From: Gammaproteobacteria bacterium
GTDB lineage: Bacteria > Pseudomonadota > Gammaproteobacteria > Xanthomonadales > Wenzhouxiangellaceae
Length of the DNA stretch: 64,000 bases
NCBI GenBank assembly: GCA_018819105.1
Contig: JAHJQV010000043.1
Coordinates: 1-64,000 of the forward strand
Reading direction: 5' to 3'
The stretch's first letter is position 1, and each line of letters begins with the position of its first letter. Positions 52,955 through 60,737 of the stretch are shown piece after piece. A program made the translations under genes and the position numbers. Below the pieces are notes generated by a model, which did no database searches, was not told the origin of the DNA, and saw nothing but the letters and a program-made list of their open reading frames with translations.

Positions 52955-55204
52955 GTGACCACAGTGCCTGCCCGCGTGGTGGAGGCGGCGGTATGCTGCC
53001 CGCTGCGCCAGACCTTTGAATACGCCGGCAGCGAGCAGTCGCCGCTAGGTCCCGGCGACCTCATCTGGGTACCTTTTGGACCGCGTAAATTGTGCGCCGT
53101 GCTGCTGGCACTGCATGCCAGCAGCGAGCACCAGCTCAAACCCATTGACAGCACGCTGCCGGCCCTGCGCCTGGATGCGCAGTTGCTGCAGCTGTTGCAA
53201 TGGTGCTGGCGCTATTACCAGCATCCTCCCGGCGACATCCTGCAGGCGGCCTTGCCAACGGTCTTGCGTCAGCACAGCGCTGCTCTGCGCCTGCTTGCCG
53301 CGCAACAGATCCAGCAATATGCGCTGTCCGTTGCCGGTCGTGAGCAAAGCGCCGCGTCGTTTGCGGGCAAGCCGGCACAGCTGGCCTTGTGGCAGTTGCT
53401 GCAGCAAGCCCCCAGAACCCGTGATCAGCTGCAGCAGGCGCTGCCCGGCTGGCGGCGCAGCTGGCGCGTGTTGCAGGCGGCAGGCCTGGTGGAGCAGATC
53501 ATGCTGGCCAGTGACACGGCACCTGTCGCAGCCACATTCCCGCCAGCAGCATGGCAGCCAAACAGTGAACAGCAGCAGGCATTGCAGGCGATCTGCGGCG
53601 ACCGTGAAGGTGAGCGCCGCAGCTACCGCTGTGTGCTGCTGGATGGCGTCACCGGCAGCGGCAAGACACTGGTCTACATCGAGGCCATGCGACGTCTGCT
53701 GCAGCAGGGTGGTCAGGCCTTGTTATTGGTGCCGGAAATCGGACTGGTGCAGCAGTTGCGTGAGCAGCTGCAGCAGCACCTGGGCACTGCGGTCGCGGTG
53801 TTTCACTCCGGTCGCAGTGATCAGCAGCGCGCGCGCTGCTGGCTGCAGGTCAAGCAGGGGCGGGTACAGATCGTCGTGGGCACGCGCTCCAGTGTGTTTC
53901 TGCCGTTTGCTGATCTGCGCCTGATTGTGGTGGATGAAGAGCATGACCATGCCTACAAGCAGTTCGAGGGGTTTCCCTACCATGCCCGCGATGTGGCCAT
54001 CAAACGCGCCTTTGAGCTGGACATTCCTGTGGTGCTGGGCAGCGCCACGGCAGCGCTGGAAACGCTGTTCAATGTGGACAGAAAGCGCTTTGAGCGGGTG
54101 CGTCTGCAACAGCGTTTCGGCAATGTCGCAGAGCCTGAGTGGCGACTGCTGGATCTGCGTGAGCAGCCAGACAAGTCAGACGGTGACGGTTTGCTGCACC
54201 AGCAGGCGGTGCAGGCGGTGCGGTCGGCACTTGCACAACAACAACAGGTGCTGGTGTTTCTCAACCGCCGTGGTTACGCGCCATTGCTGCAGTGCCCGGC
54301 CTGCGGCTGGTCGGCCGATTGCGCCCACTGCGCAGTAGAGGATCGGCACATGCACATGAACTGGCATCGCGGGCAACGCAAGCTGGTCTGTCATCACTGT
54401 GGCCAGGAGCAGCCGCAACCCAGACACTGCCCGGCCTGTGGCGAGCCGGACATCAGCGCCATCGGTGCCGGTACGGAAAAACTGGAAGAATTGCTGCAAC
54501 GGCAGTTTGCCCCGTATTCGGTACACCGCATCGACAGCGACAACATGGCCAGACGCGACGCCATGCAGACATTGCGCGAGTTGGTGCTGGGTGGCGAGCC
54601 ATGCATTCTGGCCGGCACCCAGATGATCAGCAAGGGGCACCATTTCCCCGGCATCAGCCTGGTGGTGGTACAGGATGCCGACCAGGCCCTGTTCAGCGCC
54701 GATTACCGTGCCACCGAGAAGCTCGCCCAGCAGCTGGTTCAGGTCGCCGGCCGTTGCGGGCGGGGCCGGCAGCGCGGGCGCATTCTGTTGCAGACGCACC
54801 AGCCGGAACATCCGCTGCTTAAGTCATTGATCAGCGAGGGTTATCACGCCGTGGCCGCAGATCTGCTCAGCCAGCGGCAGGCCATGCAGTTGCCGCCGTG
54901 GCAGCATCAGGCCGTGATCAGAGTGGATGCGCCGGACCTGCGTGCCGTGCAGGCTTTCATGCAACAGGCCTGTGCCTGCGCGCGCAGGCTGCAACCGGTG
55001 CTGCAGCGTCAGGTGCAGTTGCTGGGTCCTATCCCCGCCCTGCTGGAGCGCAAGGCAGGCCGCTACCGGCATCAACTGTGGCTGCAATGTGAACAGCGCG
55101 GGCTGCTGCACAGCAGCCTGTCGCAGTTGCTGGCCGCGCTGGATCAGATCAGGAAGCCGCGCAATCTGCGCTGGCGCCCGGATGTGGATCCGCTGGAGAT
55201 GTAG
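52955..55204 (+). CDS. priA: Primosomal replication protein N' (PriA helicase)
   Basis: Restarts stalled replication forks by loading the replisome; cytoplasmic. The 749 residues have the N-terminal DNA-binding domain, the SF2 helicase core with GVTGSGKTLVYIEAM near 232 and VVDEEHDHAYKQ near 325, a zinc domain with eight Cys (CPACGWSADCAHC near 447, CHHCGQEQPQPRHCPACG near 480) and GTQMISKGHHFPGISLVVV. A GTG start at 52955, no ribosome site seen. Its stop is 6 bp from the convergent lipoprotein gene. Confidence 0.97.
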   Translation: MTTVPARVVEAAVCCPLRQTFEYAGSEQSPLGPGDLIWVPFGPRKLCAVLLALHASSEHQLKPIDSTLPALRLDAQLLQLLQWCWRYYQHPPGDILQAALPTVLRQHSAALRLLAAQQIQQYALSVAGREQSAASFAGKPAQLALWQLLQQAPRTRDQLQQALPGWRRSWRVLQAAGLVEQIMLASDTAPVAATFPPAAWQPNSEQQQALQAICGDREGERRSYRCVLLDGVTGSGKTLVYIEAMRRLLQQGGQALLLVPEIGLVQQLREQLQQHLGTAVAVFHSGRSDQQRARCWLQVKQGRVQIVVGTRSSVFLPFADLRLIVVDEEHDHAYKQFEGFPYHARDVAIKRAFELDIPVVLGSATAALETLFNVDRKRFERVRLQQRFGNVAEPEWRLLDLREQPDKSDGDGLLHQQAVQAVRSALAQQQQVLVFLNRRGYAPLLQCPACGWSADCAHCAVEDRHMHMNWHRGQRKLVCHHCGQEQPQPRHCPACGEPDISAIGAGTEKLEELLQRQFAPYSVHRIDSDNMARRDAMQTLRELVLGGEPCILAGTQMISKGHHFPGISLVVVQDADQALFSADYRATEKLAQQLVQVAGRCGRGRQRGRILLQTHQPEHPLLKSLISEGYHAVAADLLSQRQAMQLPPWQHQAVIRVDAPDLRAVQAFMQQACACARRLQPVLQRQVQLLGPIPALLERKAGRYRHQLWLQCEQRGLLHSSLSQLLAALDQIRKPRNLRWRPDVDPLEM

Positions 55205-55210
55205 CGCAGA

Positions 55211-55486
55211 TCAGTTGCCGTCGTCCAGCCGGTCGTCCTCTTCCAGCAGCTGCTCCATGGCGCGCATGCGATTGAGCTCGGCGCGCGGCATGTTTACCCA
55301 GACCGTGTCGATGCCGCGTTTGCGGTTGCTGGTCGTCACGGCACTGACATAGGTGGCATTGGGATCACTGCTGGCATTGATCTGGCCGACGTTGTCAGCG
55401 GGGTTGCGCACAGGCGCAGACTGACAGGCTGACAACAGCAGAGCCAGCAGCGAGAGGGTGATGATGTGGCGTGTATTTGTTTTCAT
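55211..55486 (-). CDS. Small lipoprotein of unknown function
   Basis: A 91-residue protein with a lipoprotein signal (LSLLALLLSACQS; Cys21). The mature part is hydrophilic: NPADNVGQINASSDPNATYVSAV, then TVWVNMPRAELNRMRAMEQLLEEDDRLDDGN with an acidic helical end. No family recognised. GAGGTG precedes the ATG, and a strong promoter lies 30-60 bp upstream. Convergent with priA. Anchored in an envelope membrane. Confidence 0.78.
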   Translation of the reverse strand: MKTNTRHIITLSLLALLLSACQSAPVRNPADNVGQINASSDPNATYVSAVTTSNRKRGIDTVWVNMPRAELNRMRAMEQLLEEDDRLDDGN

Positions 55487-55517
55487 GGTTTTAGCACCTC
55501 GTGTTAGTACGACTATA

Positions 55518-55546
55518 ATCGTACACTTGAATCAATGGCTTGTCAA
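55518..55546 (-). promoter_or_regulatory. Strong promoter of the small lipoprotein with overlapping palindrome
   Basis: On the minus strand TTGACA at 55546-55541 and TACGAT at 55523-55518, spacer 17 bp. The transcript would start near 55511, 25 nt before the ATG. The 6-bp arms GTACGA and TCGTAC (55508-55525) flank CTATAA and lie over the -10, as an operator might. Confidence 0.7.
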
Positions 55547-55757
55547 AACATTTTTAATGATGATTATCCGCTTGGATGCAGGCCTTTACAACTCCATCAC
55601 ATCGGCGTTGTTAACATGCCCGAAAAACCTGGCAGGCAAGAGAACCAGCAGCCGAGCCATCCTGATCAGCACCAGCAGTGATGGTCTGCCATTAATGATC
55701 TGATCGCGGCAATCATGGAGAGCCGTTACAAGGCTGCAATCAACCAAGGAAACAAGC

Positions 55758-57116
55758 ATGAATTTCAGCATTAGCATGAAACTGGGTCTGCTCATCGGCC
55801 TGCTGGCCGTAGGCTCGGATCACAGCCATGCCGGCAGCATCGTGCCGGCCGATTTTGCCCTGGAGCAGATCATCACCGGTGGCCAGTTGAGTGGCGCACC
55901 ACTGGCGGCAAGGCATGCCGGCGATGGCAGTGGCCGGCTGTTCATTGTCGAGCAGTCCGGTGCCATCCGCATCTGGGATGGCAGCACGGTACTGGCCACG
56001 CCATTTATCAATCTCGGCGGTGGTGGCGGTCTCAACATCACCTCCGGTGGCGGTGAGCGCGGCCTGCTGGGGCTGGATTTTCATCCTGATTTCGCCAGCA
56101 ATGGCCTGTTCTACGTCAACTACACCGCCGCCAATGCCTCACCGTTCACCACCGGCACCACGGTGGTTGCCGAGTTTCAGGTCAGCGCTGGCAATGCAAA
56201 CGTGGCCGACGCCACCAGTCAGCGTGTGCTGCTTACCGTGACGCAGGATTTTGCCAACCACAACGGTGGTGACATCCATTTCGGCCCCGACGGTTATCTC
56301 TACATCGGCATGGGCGACGGTGGCAGTGGCAACGACCCCTGCAACCGCTCGCAGACGCTGGATCCCGCCAGTCTGGTGCCGCCGGGTGCCTGTGGCAGCG
56401 GCGCGTCCCTGAACGACAGTCTCGCCCTGCTGGGAAAAATGCTACGCATCGATGTTGACAACACCACACCGCCGGGCAGCAATCAGCTGTGCGCGGCGGA
56501 CCCGGATGGCTCGGCGGAATACGCCATCCCGAACGACAACCCGTTTCTCGGTAGCGATCCCGACAACGCCTGCGACGAGGTCTGGTCCTATGGTCTGCGC
56601 AATCCGTTCCGCTTCAGTTTTGATCGCCAGACCGGCGACATGCTGATTGGTGACGTGGGTCAGAATGTCTGGGAAGAAGTCGATTTCGAACCGTTTGACA
56701 CCATGGGCGGCCTCAACTACGGCTGGGATCCTTGTGAAGGCAACAACGCCACCGGCACCACCAACCCCTGTACCTTCCCGAGTGAGCTGGCCATTCTGGA
56801 ATACCAGCATACCGGTGGTCGCTGTTCCATCGAAGGCGGTTATCGTTATCGCGGGCCGGTCAGCTCGCTGCAGGGGCTGTACAGTTATGGCGATTTCTGC
56901 ACCGGCGAAATCTGGCTGGCCGAGGAAGTCAGCCCGGGCGTCTGGCAATCCGAAATTGCCACCAACACCGGCGTCAACTTCGGCTTTGGTCTGGTTGCTT
57001 TCGGCGAAGACGAGCAGGGCAATGTCTATGCCATCGACCAGACCCAGGGCATCTGGCGCTTTACGGCACCACTGCAGGAAGTGTTTTTTGTCGATGGTTT
57101 TGAGGACCTGCAGTAA
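55758..57116 (+). CDS. Secreted PQQ-dependent sugar dehydrogenase family protein
   Basis: A 452-residue exported six-bladed propeller of the glucose/sorbosone dehydrogenase (GSDH) family. Signal peptide at 1-27. Mature protein: ITGGQLSGAPLAARHAGDGSGRLFIVEQSGAIRIWDG, GERGLLGLDFHPDFASNGLFYVNYT, HNGGDIHFGPDGYLYIGMGDGGSGNDPCNRSQ, EVWSYGLRNPFRFSFDRQTGDMLIGDVGQNVWEEVD. The HxGGxIxFGPDGxLY and RNPFRF motifs are those around the PQQ and calcium sites. The C-terminus, VFFVDGFEDLQ, matches a short ending of unknown role that many exported Lysobacterales proteins carry. True substrate unknown. AAGGAAA precedes the ATG. Confidence 0.9.
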   Translation: MNFSISMKLGLLIGLLAVGSDHSHAGSIVPADFALEQIITGGQLSGAPLAARHAGDGSGRLFIVEQSGAIRIWDGSTVLATPFINLGGGGGLNITSGGGERGLLGLDFHPDFASNGLFYVNYTAANASPFTTGTTVVAEFQVSAGNANVADATSQRVLLTVTQDFANHNGGDIHFGPDGYLYIGMGDGGSGNDPCNRSQTLDPASLVPPGACGSGASLNDSLALLGKMLRIDVDNTTPPGSNQLCAADPDGSAEYAIPNDNPFLGSDPDNACDEVWSYGLRNPFRFSFDRQTGDMLIGDVGQNVWEEVDFEPFDTMGGLNYGWDPCEGNNATGTTNPCTFPSELAILEYQHTGGRCSIEGGYRYRGPVSSLQGLYSYGDFCTGEIWLAEEVSPGVWQSEIATNTGVNFGFGLVAFGEDEQGNVYAIDQTQGIWRFTAPLQEVFFVDGFEDLQ

Positions 57117-57125
57117 GGCAATGCC

Positions 57126-57262
57126 GAGCAGTACCAGGCTTTGCCCGTTGGCGTGACAAAGTCCAGGAGTGCCAGCTAACCCGCTAGCAGAACAAAGCTC
57201 TTGAGCGCCAATGCCCAGTTGGCAGAACATAGGTCATGAGCGCCAGCGTCCCCGCTGGCATT
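57126..57262. repeat. Degenerate tandem repeat, about 36 bp, with inverted-repeat units
   Basis: Units begin GAGTGCCAGC at 57167, GAGCGCCAAT at 57203 and GAGCGCCAGC at 57238, with an older-looking unit from 57126. Each carries a short hairpin (GCCAGC ... GCTGGC or close variants) followed by a variable tail. Confidence 0.7.
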
Positions 57263-57285
57263 TCATTGTCAGAAGACATCAATGC

Positions 57286-57388
57286 TTCGCTTGCCAGCAA
57301 GCTCCTACCGGCTTACGGCTGTTCAGAGGTGTGTGTGTAACTGTAATCAACCATCGGCGGGAACTGTAGGAGCCTGCTTGCAGGCGAA
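57286..57388. repeat. Inverted pair of TGTAGGAG REP-like sequences
   Basis: The right copy, 57365-57388, is identical to that at 3313. The left copy (57286-57308) is on the other strand: reverse complement GTAGGAGCTTGCTGGCAAGCG. Opposite copies about 60 bp apart resemble REP pairs (BIMEs). Confidence 0.72.
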
Positions 57389-57475
57389 CCGTCATTGGTG
57401 ACATGCACCTCTGATACCGTTAACCGCCTGACGCGCCCGGATCATGACGACCGCAGTCATGCCGCCCGCAAACGC

Positions 57476-58051
57476 TTATCGCGCCTTGATGATCATGGCA
57501 TCAAAACCATTGGCCAGCAGCTGGTTGCGCACCGCATTGGCAGCGCGGGCATCGTCGACCGGGCCAACACGCACGCGGTGCCAGGTGTCGCCGTCGACGT
57601 TCACCTTGATGATATCCGGCTGCATGCCCAGCAGCAGCAGCCGCGCTTTCAGTGCATCGGCATCGGCTGCCGAACGCAGCGAGGCCACCTGCAGAATATA
57701 GCGGGTGTTCTCCTGCGACGTGCTGTTCTGCTGTGCCTGCCGATCGGCCTGGCGCAGTACTTCGCTTTGCGGAACGACGATGTCCTGTTCCGGCAGGATG
57801 CGGAAGAAATCGTAATCGCCGCTTTCGCTGCTGCGATCTGTTGCCGGCCGGTTGCCGCTGATCGCCGCTTCCTCCAGCATTTCGCGTTCGCTGCGATCCA
57901 CTGCCTGCTGCAGGTTGCGCGGCATGCTGATCAGGCCGGACTGCAGTGCCAGCGTCATCAGCAGCAGGCCACTGAGCAGGCCGGAGAAAAACCACATCCA
58001 GCTGGAGCCCGCGCCCTGGCGGTTCTTTTTTACCTGGCGGCGTGCGGCCAT
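57476..58051 (-). CDS. SPOR-domain protein, FtsN-like
   Basis: A 191-residue bitopic inner-membrane protein that would bind denuded septal peptidoglycan. Basic N-terminus (MAARRQVKKNRQGAG), membrane helix 16-38 (SWMWFFSGLLSGLLLMTLALQ), a periplasmic linker with DYDFFRILPEQDIVVP near residue 90, a motif seen in FtsN-like proteins, and a SPOR domain at about 122-191 (YILQVASLRSAADADALKARLLLLG...WHRVRVGPVDDARAANAVRNQLLANGF). The ATG at 58051 is 4 bp past the argS stop. The adjacent argS and SPOR pair is common in gammaproteobacteria. Confidence 0.9.
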   Translation of the reverse strand: MAARRQVKKNRQGAGSSWMWFFSGLLSGLLLMTLALQSGLISMPRNLQQAVDRSEREMLEEAAISGNRPATDRSSESGDYDFFRILPEQDIVVPQSEVLRQADRQAQQNSTSQENTRYILQVASLRSAADADALKARLLLLGMQPDIIKVNVDGDTWHRVRVGPVDDARAANAVRNQLLANGFDAMIIKAR

Positions 58052-58055
58052 GAGC

Positions 58056-59837
58056 TTACATCTGCTCCGGCGCGCTGCAGCCCATGATGCGCAGGGCATT
58101 GCGCAGCACCTGGGCGGTGGCGGTGAGCAGCGCCATGCGGGCGTTGCGCAGGTTTTCATCGTCCACCAGAATGCGCTCGGCGTTGTAGTAGCTGTGCAGC
58201 TTGCGCGCCAGTTCATGGGTGAAGTGGGCGAGGATGTGCGGGCTGCGTTTTTCCGCCGCCGACTGGATGATTTCCGGATACTCCAGCAGTCCGCGAATCA
58301 GCTGCTGCTCGTAATCGTTGGTGAGTAGCTTGATCGAGGCAATGCCGATGGCCTGGTTGTAGCGCACCCCTTCGGCTTCCAGTTTACGGAACAGGCTGGC
58401 GATGCGTGCATGCGCGTACTGAATGTAATAGATCGGGTTGTCCAGATCGTTTTCCTTGGCCAGCTCCAGATCAAAATCCATGTGCTGGTTGTGCGAGCGC
58501 ATGATGTAGTAATAGCGCGCCACATCGTTGCCCACCTCTTCGCGCAGCTGGCGCAGTTCGGTGAATTCGCCGCTGCGGGTGCTCATCGACAGCCGCTCGC
58601 CACCCCGGAACAGGTTGGCAAACTGCACCAGCAGAATCTCGATGTCGTCGGGGTCGTGACCCAGCCCCTGCGCCACCGCCTTCAGCCGTGGAATGTAACC
58701 GTGATGATCGGCACCAAATGAGTAGATCGCCGGCTTGAAACCGCGCTTGAGTTTGCTTTCCAGGTAGGCGATGTCGGAGGCGAAATAGGTCTTGCGGCCA
58801 TTGTCGCGGATCACCACGCGATCCTGGGTGTCACCAAACTCCGTGGCGCGAAACCACTGCGCGCCATCCTGCTCATAAATGTGTCCGGCATCGCGCAGGC
58901 GCTGGATGGCGTCGTCGATGGCACCGCTCTGGTCCAGTTTGTGTTCTTCAAACCACTCGTCAAACTCGACCCCGAACTCGGCCAGATCGGTGCGGATGTT
59001 GTCCAGCATGGCCTGCAAGGCCGACTTGAACACGATGCGGAAGCCGTCCTCGCCCAGCAGTGCGCGGGCGCGCCTGATCAGCGCGTCGATGTGCTTTTCC
59101 TTGTCGCCGCTGCTGCCGTCTTCGCTGGCATCGGCTGGCAGCTGGTCGCTGACCTCGAAGCGGTTGTGGCGCAGGTGGTCGCCGTGCTCGTTGCGGATCA
59201 GTCGGGCAATGTCGTAGACATAATCGCCGCGATAGCCGCTGACCGGAAAACTGACCTGCTCGCCGCACAGCTCCAGATAACGCAGCCAGACGCTGACCGC
59301 AAGAATGTCCATCTGTCGGCCATGATCATTGACGTAGTACTCGCGATGCACATCGTAACCGGCAGCATCCAGCAGCGCCGATAGGGTGGCGCCATAGGCC
59401 GCACCGCGCCCGTGCCCCACATGCAGTGGGCCGGTGGGGTTGGCGGAGACGAACTCGACACAGATGCGCTGGCGCTGTTCCGGCTGCTTGTGGCCGTAGC
59501 GATCACCGGCCTCCAGCACGTCCACCACCAGCTTGAACAGGCAATTGTCGGCCAGCTTGACGTTGATGAAACCGGGGCTGTCGGCACGGATTTCTGCAAT
59601 GTGGCGTGAACGCGAGGTGTGCTCGACCAGCATTTCGGCCAGCTGCATCGGTGGCATGCCGGCGATTTTCGCCAGCTTCAGAGCAATGTTTGAGGCATAA
59701 TCGCCCTTGGCCGGATCGGGACAATTGGTGATCTCGATGTCGGCAGCCGGATGATCGGTGACTTTGCCGGGCAAATAGTCCTTTTTGACCAGCTGATGCA
59801 AAGCCTGGCCGAGCAGTTCTTGAATGACTTCTTTCAC
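58056..59837 (-). CDS. argS: Arginyl-tRNA synthetase
   Basis: Charges tRNA-Arg; cytoplasmic. The 593-residue class I enzyme has the ArgRS N-terminal additional domain (1-110), the HIGH-type motif FVSANPTGPLHVGHGRGAAYG near 127, YFASDIAYLESKLKRG, the KMSK counterpart MSTRSGEFTELRQL near 415, and the DALR anticodon-binding domain ending in a Met (CSAPEQM). GTG start at 59837. Length (593) is slightly above E. coli (577). The promoter was not identified in the AT-rich gap upstream. Confidence 0.97.
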   Translation of the reverse strand: MKEVIQELLGQALHQLVKKDYLPGKVTDHPAADIEITNCPDPAKGDYASNIALKLAKIAGMPPMQLAEMLVEHTSRSRHIAEIRADSPGFINVKLADNCLFKLVVDVLEAGDRYGHKQPEQRQRICVEFVSANPTGPLHVGHGRGAAYGATLSALLDAAGYDVHREYYVNDHGRQMDILAVSVWLRYLELCGEQVSFPVSGYRGDYVYDIARLIRNEHGDHLRHNRFEVSDQLPADASEDGSSGDKEKHIDALIRRARALLGEDGFRIVFKSALQAMLDNIRTDLAEFGVEFDEWFEEHKLDQSGAIDDAIQRLRDAGHIYEQDGAQWFRATEFGDTQDRVVIRDNGRKTYFASDIAYLESKLKRGFKPAIYSFGADHHGYIPRLKAVAQGLGHDPDDIEILLVQFANLFRGGERLSMSTRSGEFTELRQLREEVGNDVARYYYIMRSHNQHMDFDLELAKENDLDNPIYYIQYAHARIASLFRKLEAEGVRYNQAIGIASIKLLTNDYEQQLIRGLLEYPEIIQSAAEKRSPHILAHFTHELARKLHSYYNAERILVDDENLRNARMALLTATAQVLRNALRIMGCSAPEQM

Positions 59838-60191
59838 GTTATGCAGGTGCTACCATGAGCATGGTATGACAATAGAAGCGGTTATTGTAACGGGCTTGCG
59901 CCGGGCACAGAAGCTTGACACCGGCAACGGCATGAAAATCATCCACAAATTGCTGTGGATAAATCTGTTGAAAAGTTGTGAGAGATGGTCGCCAGCGTTG
60001 CAGTCATCACGTTTATGACAGATTGGTTAAAAACTGATCGCTTGCTATAGCGATATAAATCAATGGCTTATGTCTGCAATCTTGATCGGATTCTGATGAT
60101 AGTCGATTAAACGTCTGTTTTTTTGTCGCCCGCAGGGTTTGTGCATAACTGTCACAGCCGGCACCGGCAATGGCGGACAGGAGGAAACCAA
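59838..60191. other. AT-rich divergent intergenic region with two DnaA-box-like sites
   Basis: Holds no gene. TCATCCACA (59939-59947) and the perfect box TGTGGATAA (59954-59962, inverted) lie 6 bp apart. The part 60000-60125 is AT-rich with small inverted repeats (ATCGC ... GCGAT near 60037) and a T7 run at 60117. No dnaA, gidA or dnaN is adjacent. Promoters for both flanking genes should be here. Confidence 0.5.
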
Positions 60192-60737
60192 ATGAGCCAA
60201 GTGCGCGCTTACCGCGAATGGTGGCCACAGATCGGTGCAAGGGCCTGGATCGATCCGGCAGCGGTGGTCATCGGCCGCGTGCAGCTGGGTGACGATGTGT
60301 CTATCTGGCCGGGCGCAGTGCTGCGTGGTGATGTCGAGGCGATCACGGTCGGCGCCGGCAGCAACATCCAGGACAATGCCGTGCTGCATGTCACCCACGA
60401 CGGCCCGTTCACGCCCGGCGGCTTTCCCTGTATTGTCGGTGCCAACGTCACCGTGGGCCACAGCGCTGTGTTGCATGCCTGCAGCATTGGCGACAGCACG
60501 CTGATCGGCATGGGCGCGATTGTGCTCGATGGTGCCAGGATTGCCGATCATGCCATGATCGGTGCCGGTGCTCTGGTCAGCCCCGGCACCGAGGTGGGGG
60601 CAGGGCAGTTGTGGCTGGGTTCGCCGGCGCGCTACAAGCGCGATCTGTCCGCGCGCGAGCTGGACATGCTGGATTACTCGGCACGCAATTACATCCGCCT
60701 GAAAGATGAATACCTGCAGCAGGCAGATCACGCATGA
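60192..60737 (+). CDS. Gamma carbonic anhydrase family protein (YrdA/CaiE-like)
   Basis: A 181-residue left-handed beta-helix of hexapeptide repeats (WIDPAAVVIGRVQLGDDVSIWPGAVLRGDVEAITVGAGSNIQDNAVLHV). The three zinc His are in place: one in DNAVLHVTHDG and two in VTVGHSAVLHACSIGD. Trimeric, cytoplasmic; members are carbonic anhydrases or of unknown activity. GGAGGAAA before the ATG is a very strong site. The TRAP permease gene overlaps its stop by 4 bp, which is unusual for this family. Confidence 0.93.
   Translation: MSQVRAYREWWPQIGARAWIDPAAVVIGRVQLGDDVSIWPGAVLRGDVEAITVGAGSNIQDNAVLHVTHDGPFTPGGFPCIVGANVTVGHSAVLHACSIGDSTLIGMGAIVLDGARIADHAMIGAGALVSPGTEVGAGQLWLGSPARYKRDLSARELDMLDYSARNYIRLKDEYLQQADHA

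Larger units (their letters stand above)
57117..57475. other. Repeat-rich intergenic region
   Basis: No gene is supported. It holds the 35-36-bp degenerate tandem repeat (57126-57262) and an inverted pair of REP-like sequences (57286-57388). No promoter need lie here as the flanking genes converge. Confidence 0.7.

Noticed and set aside
59838-60191. Origin of replication
   Set aside because: Only two DnaA-like boxes, and no dnaA, dnaN, gyrB, rpmH or mnmG next to it.
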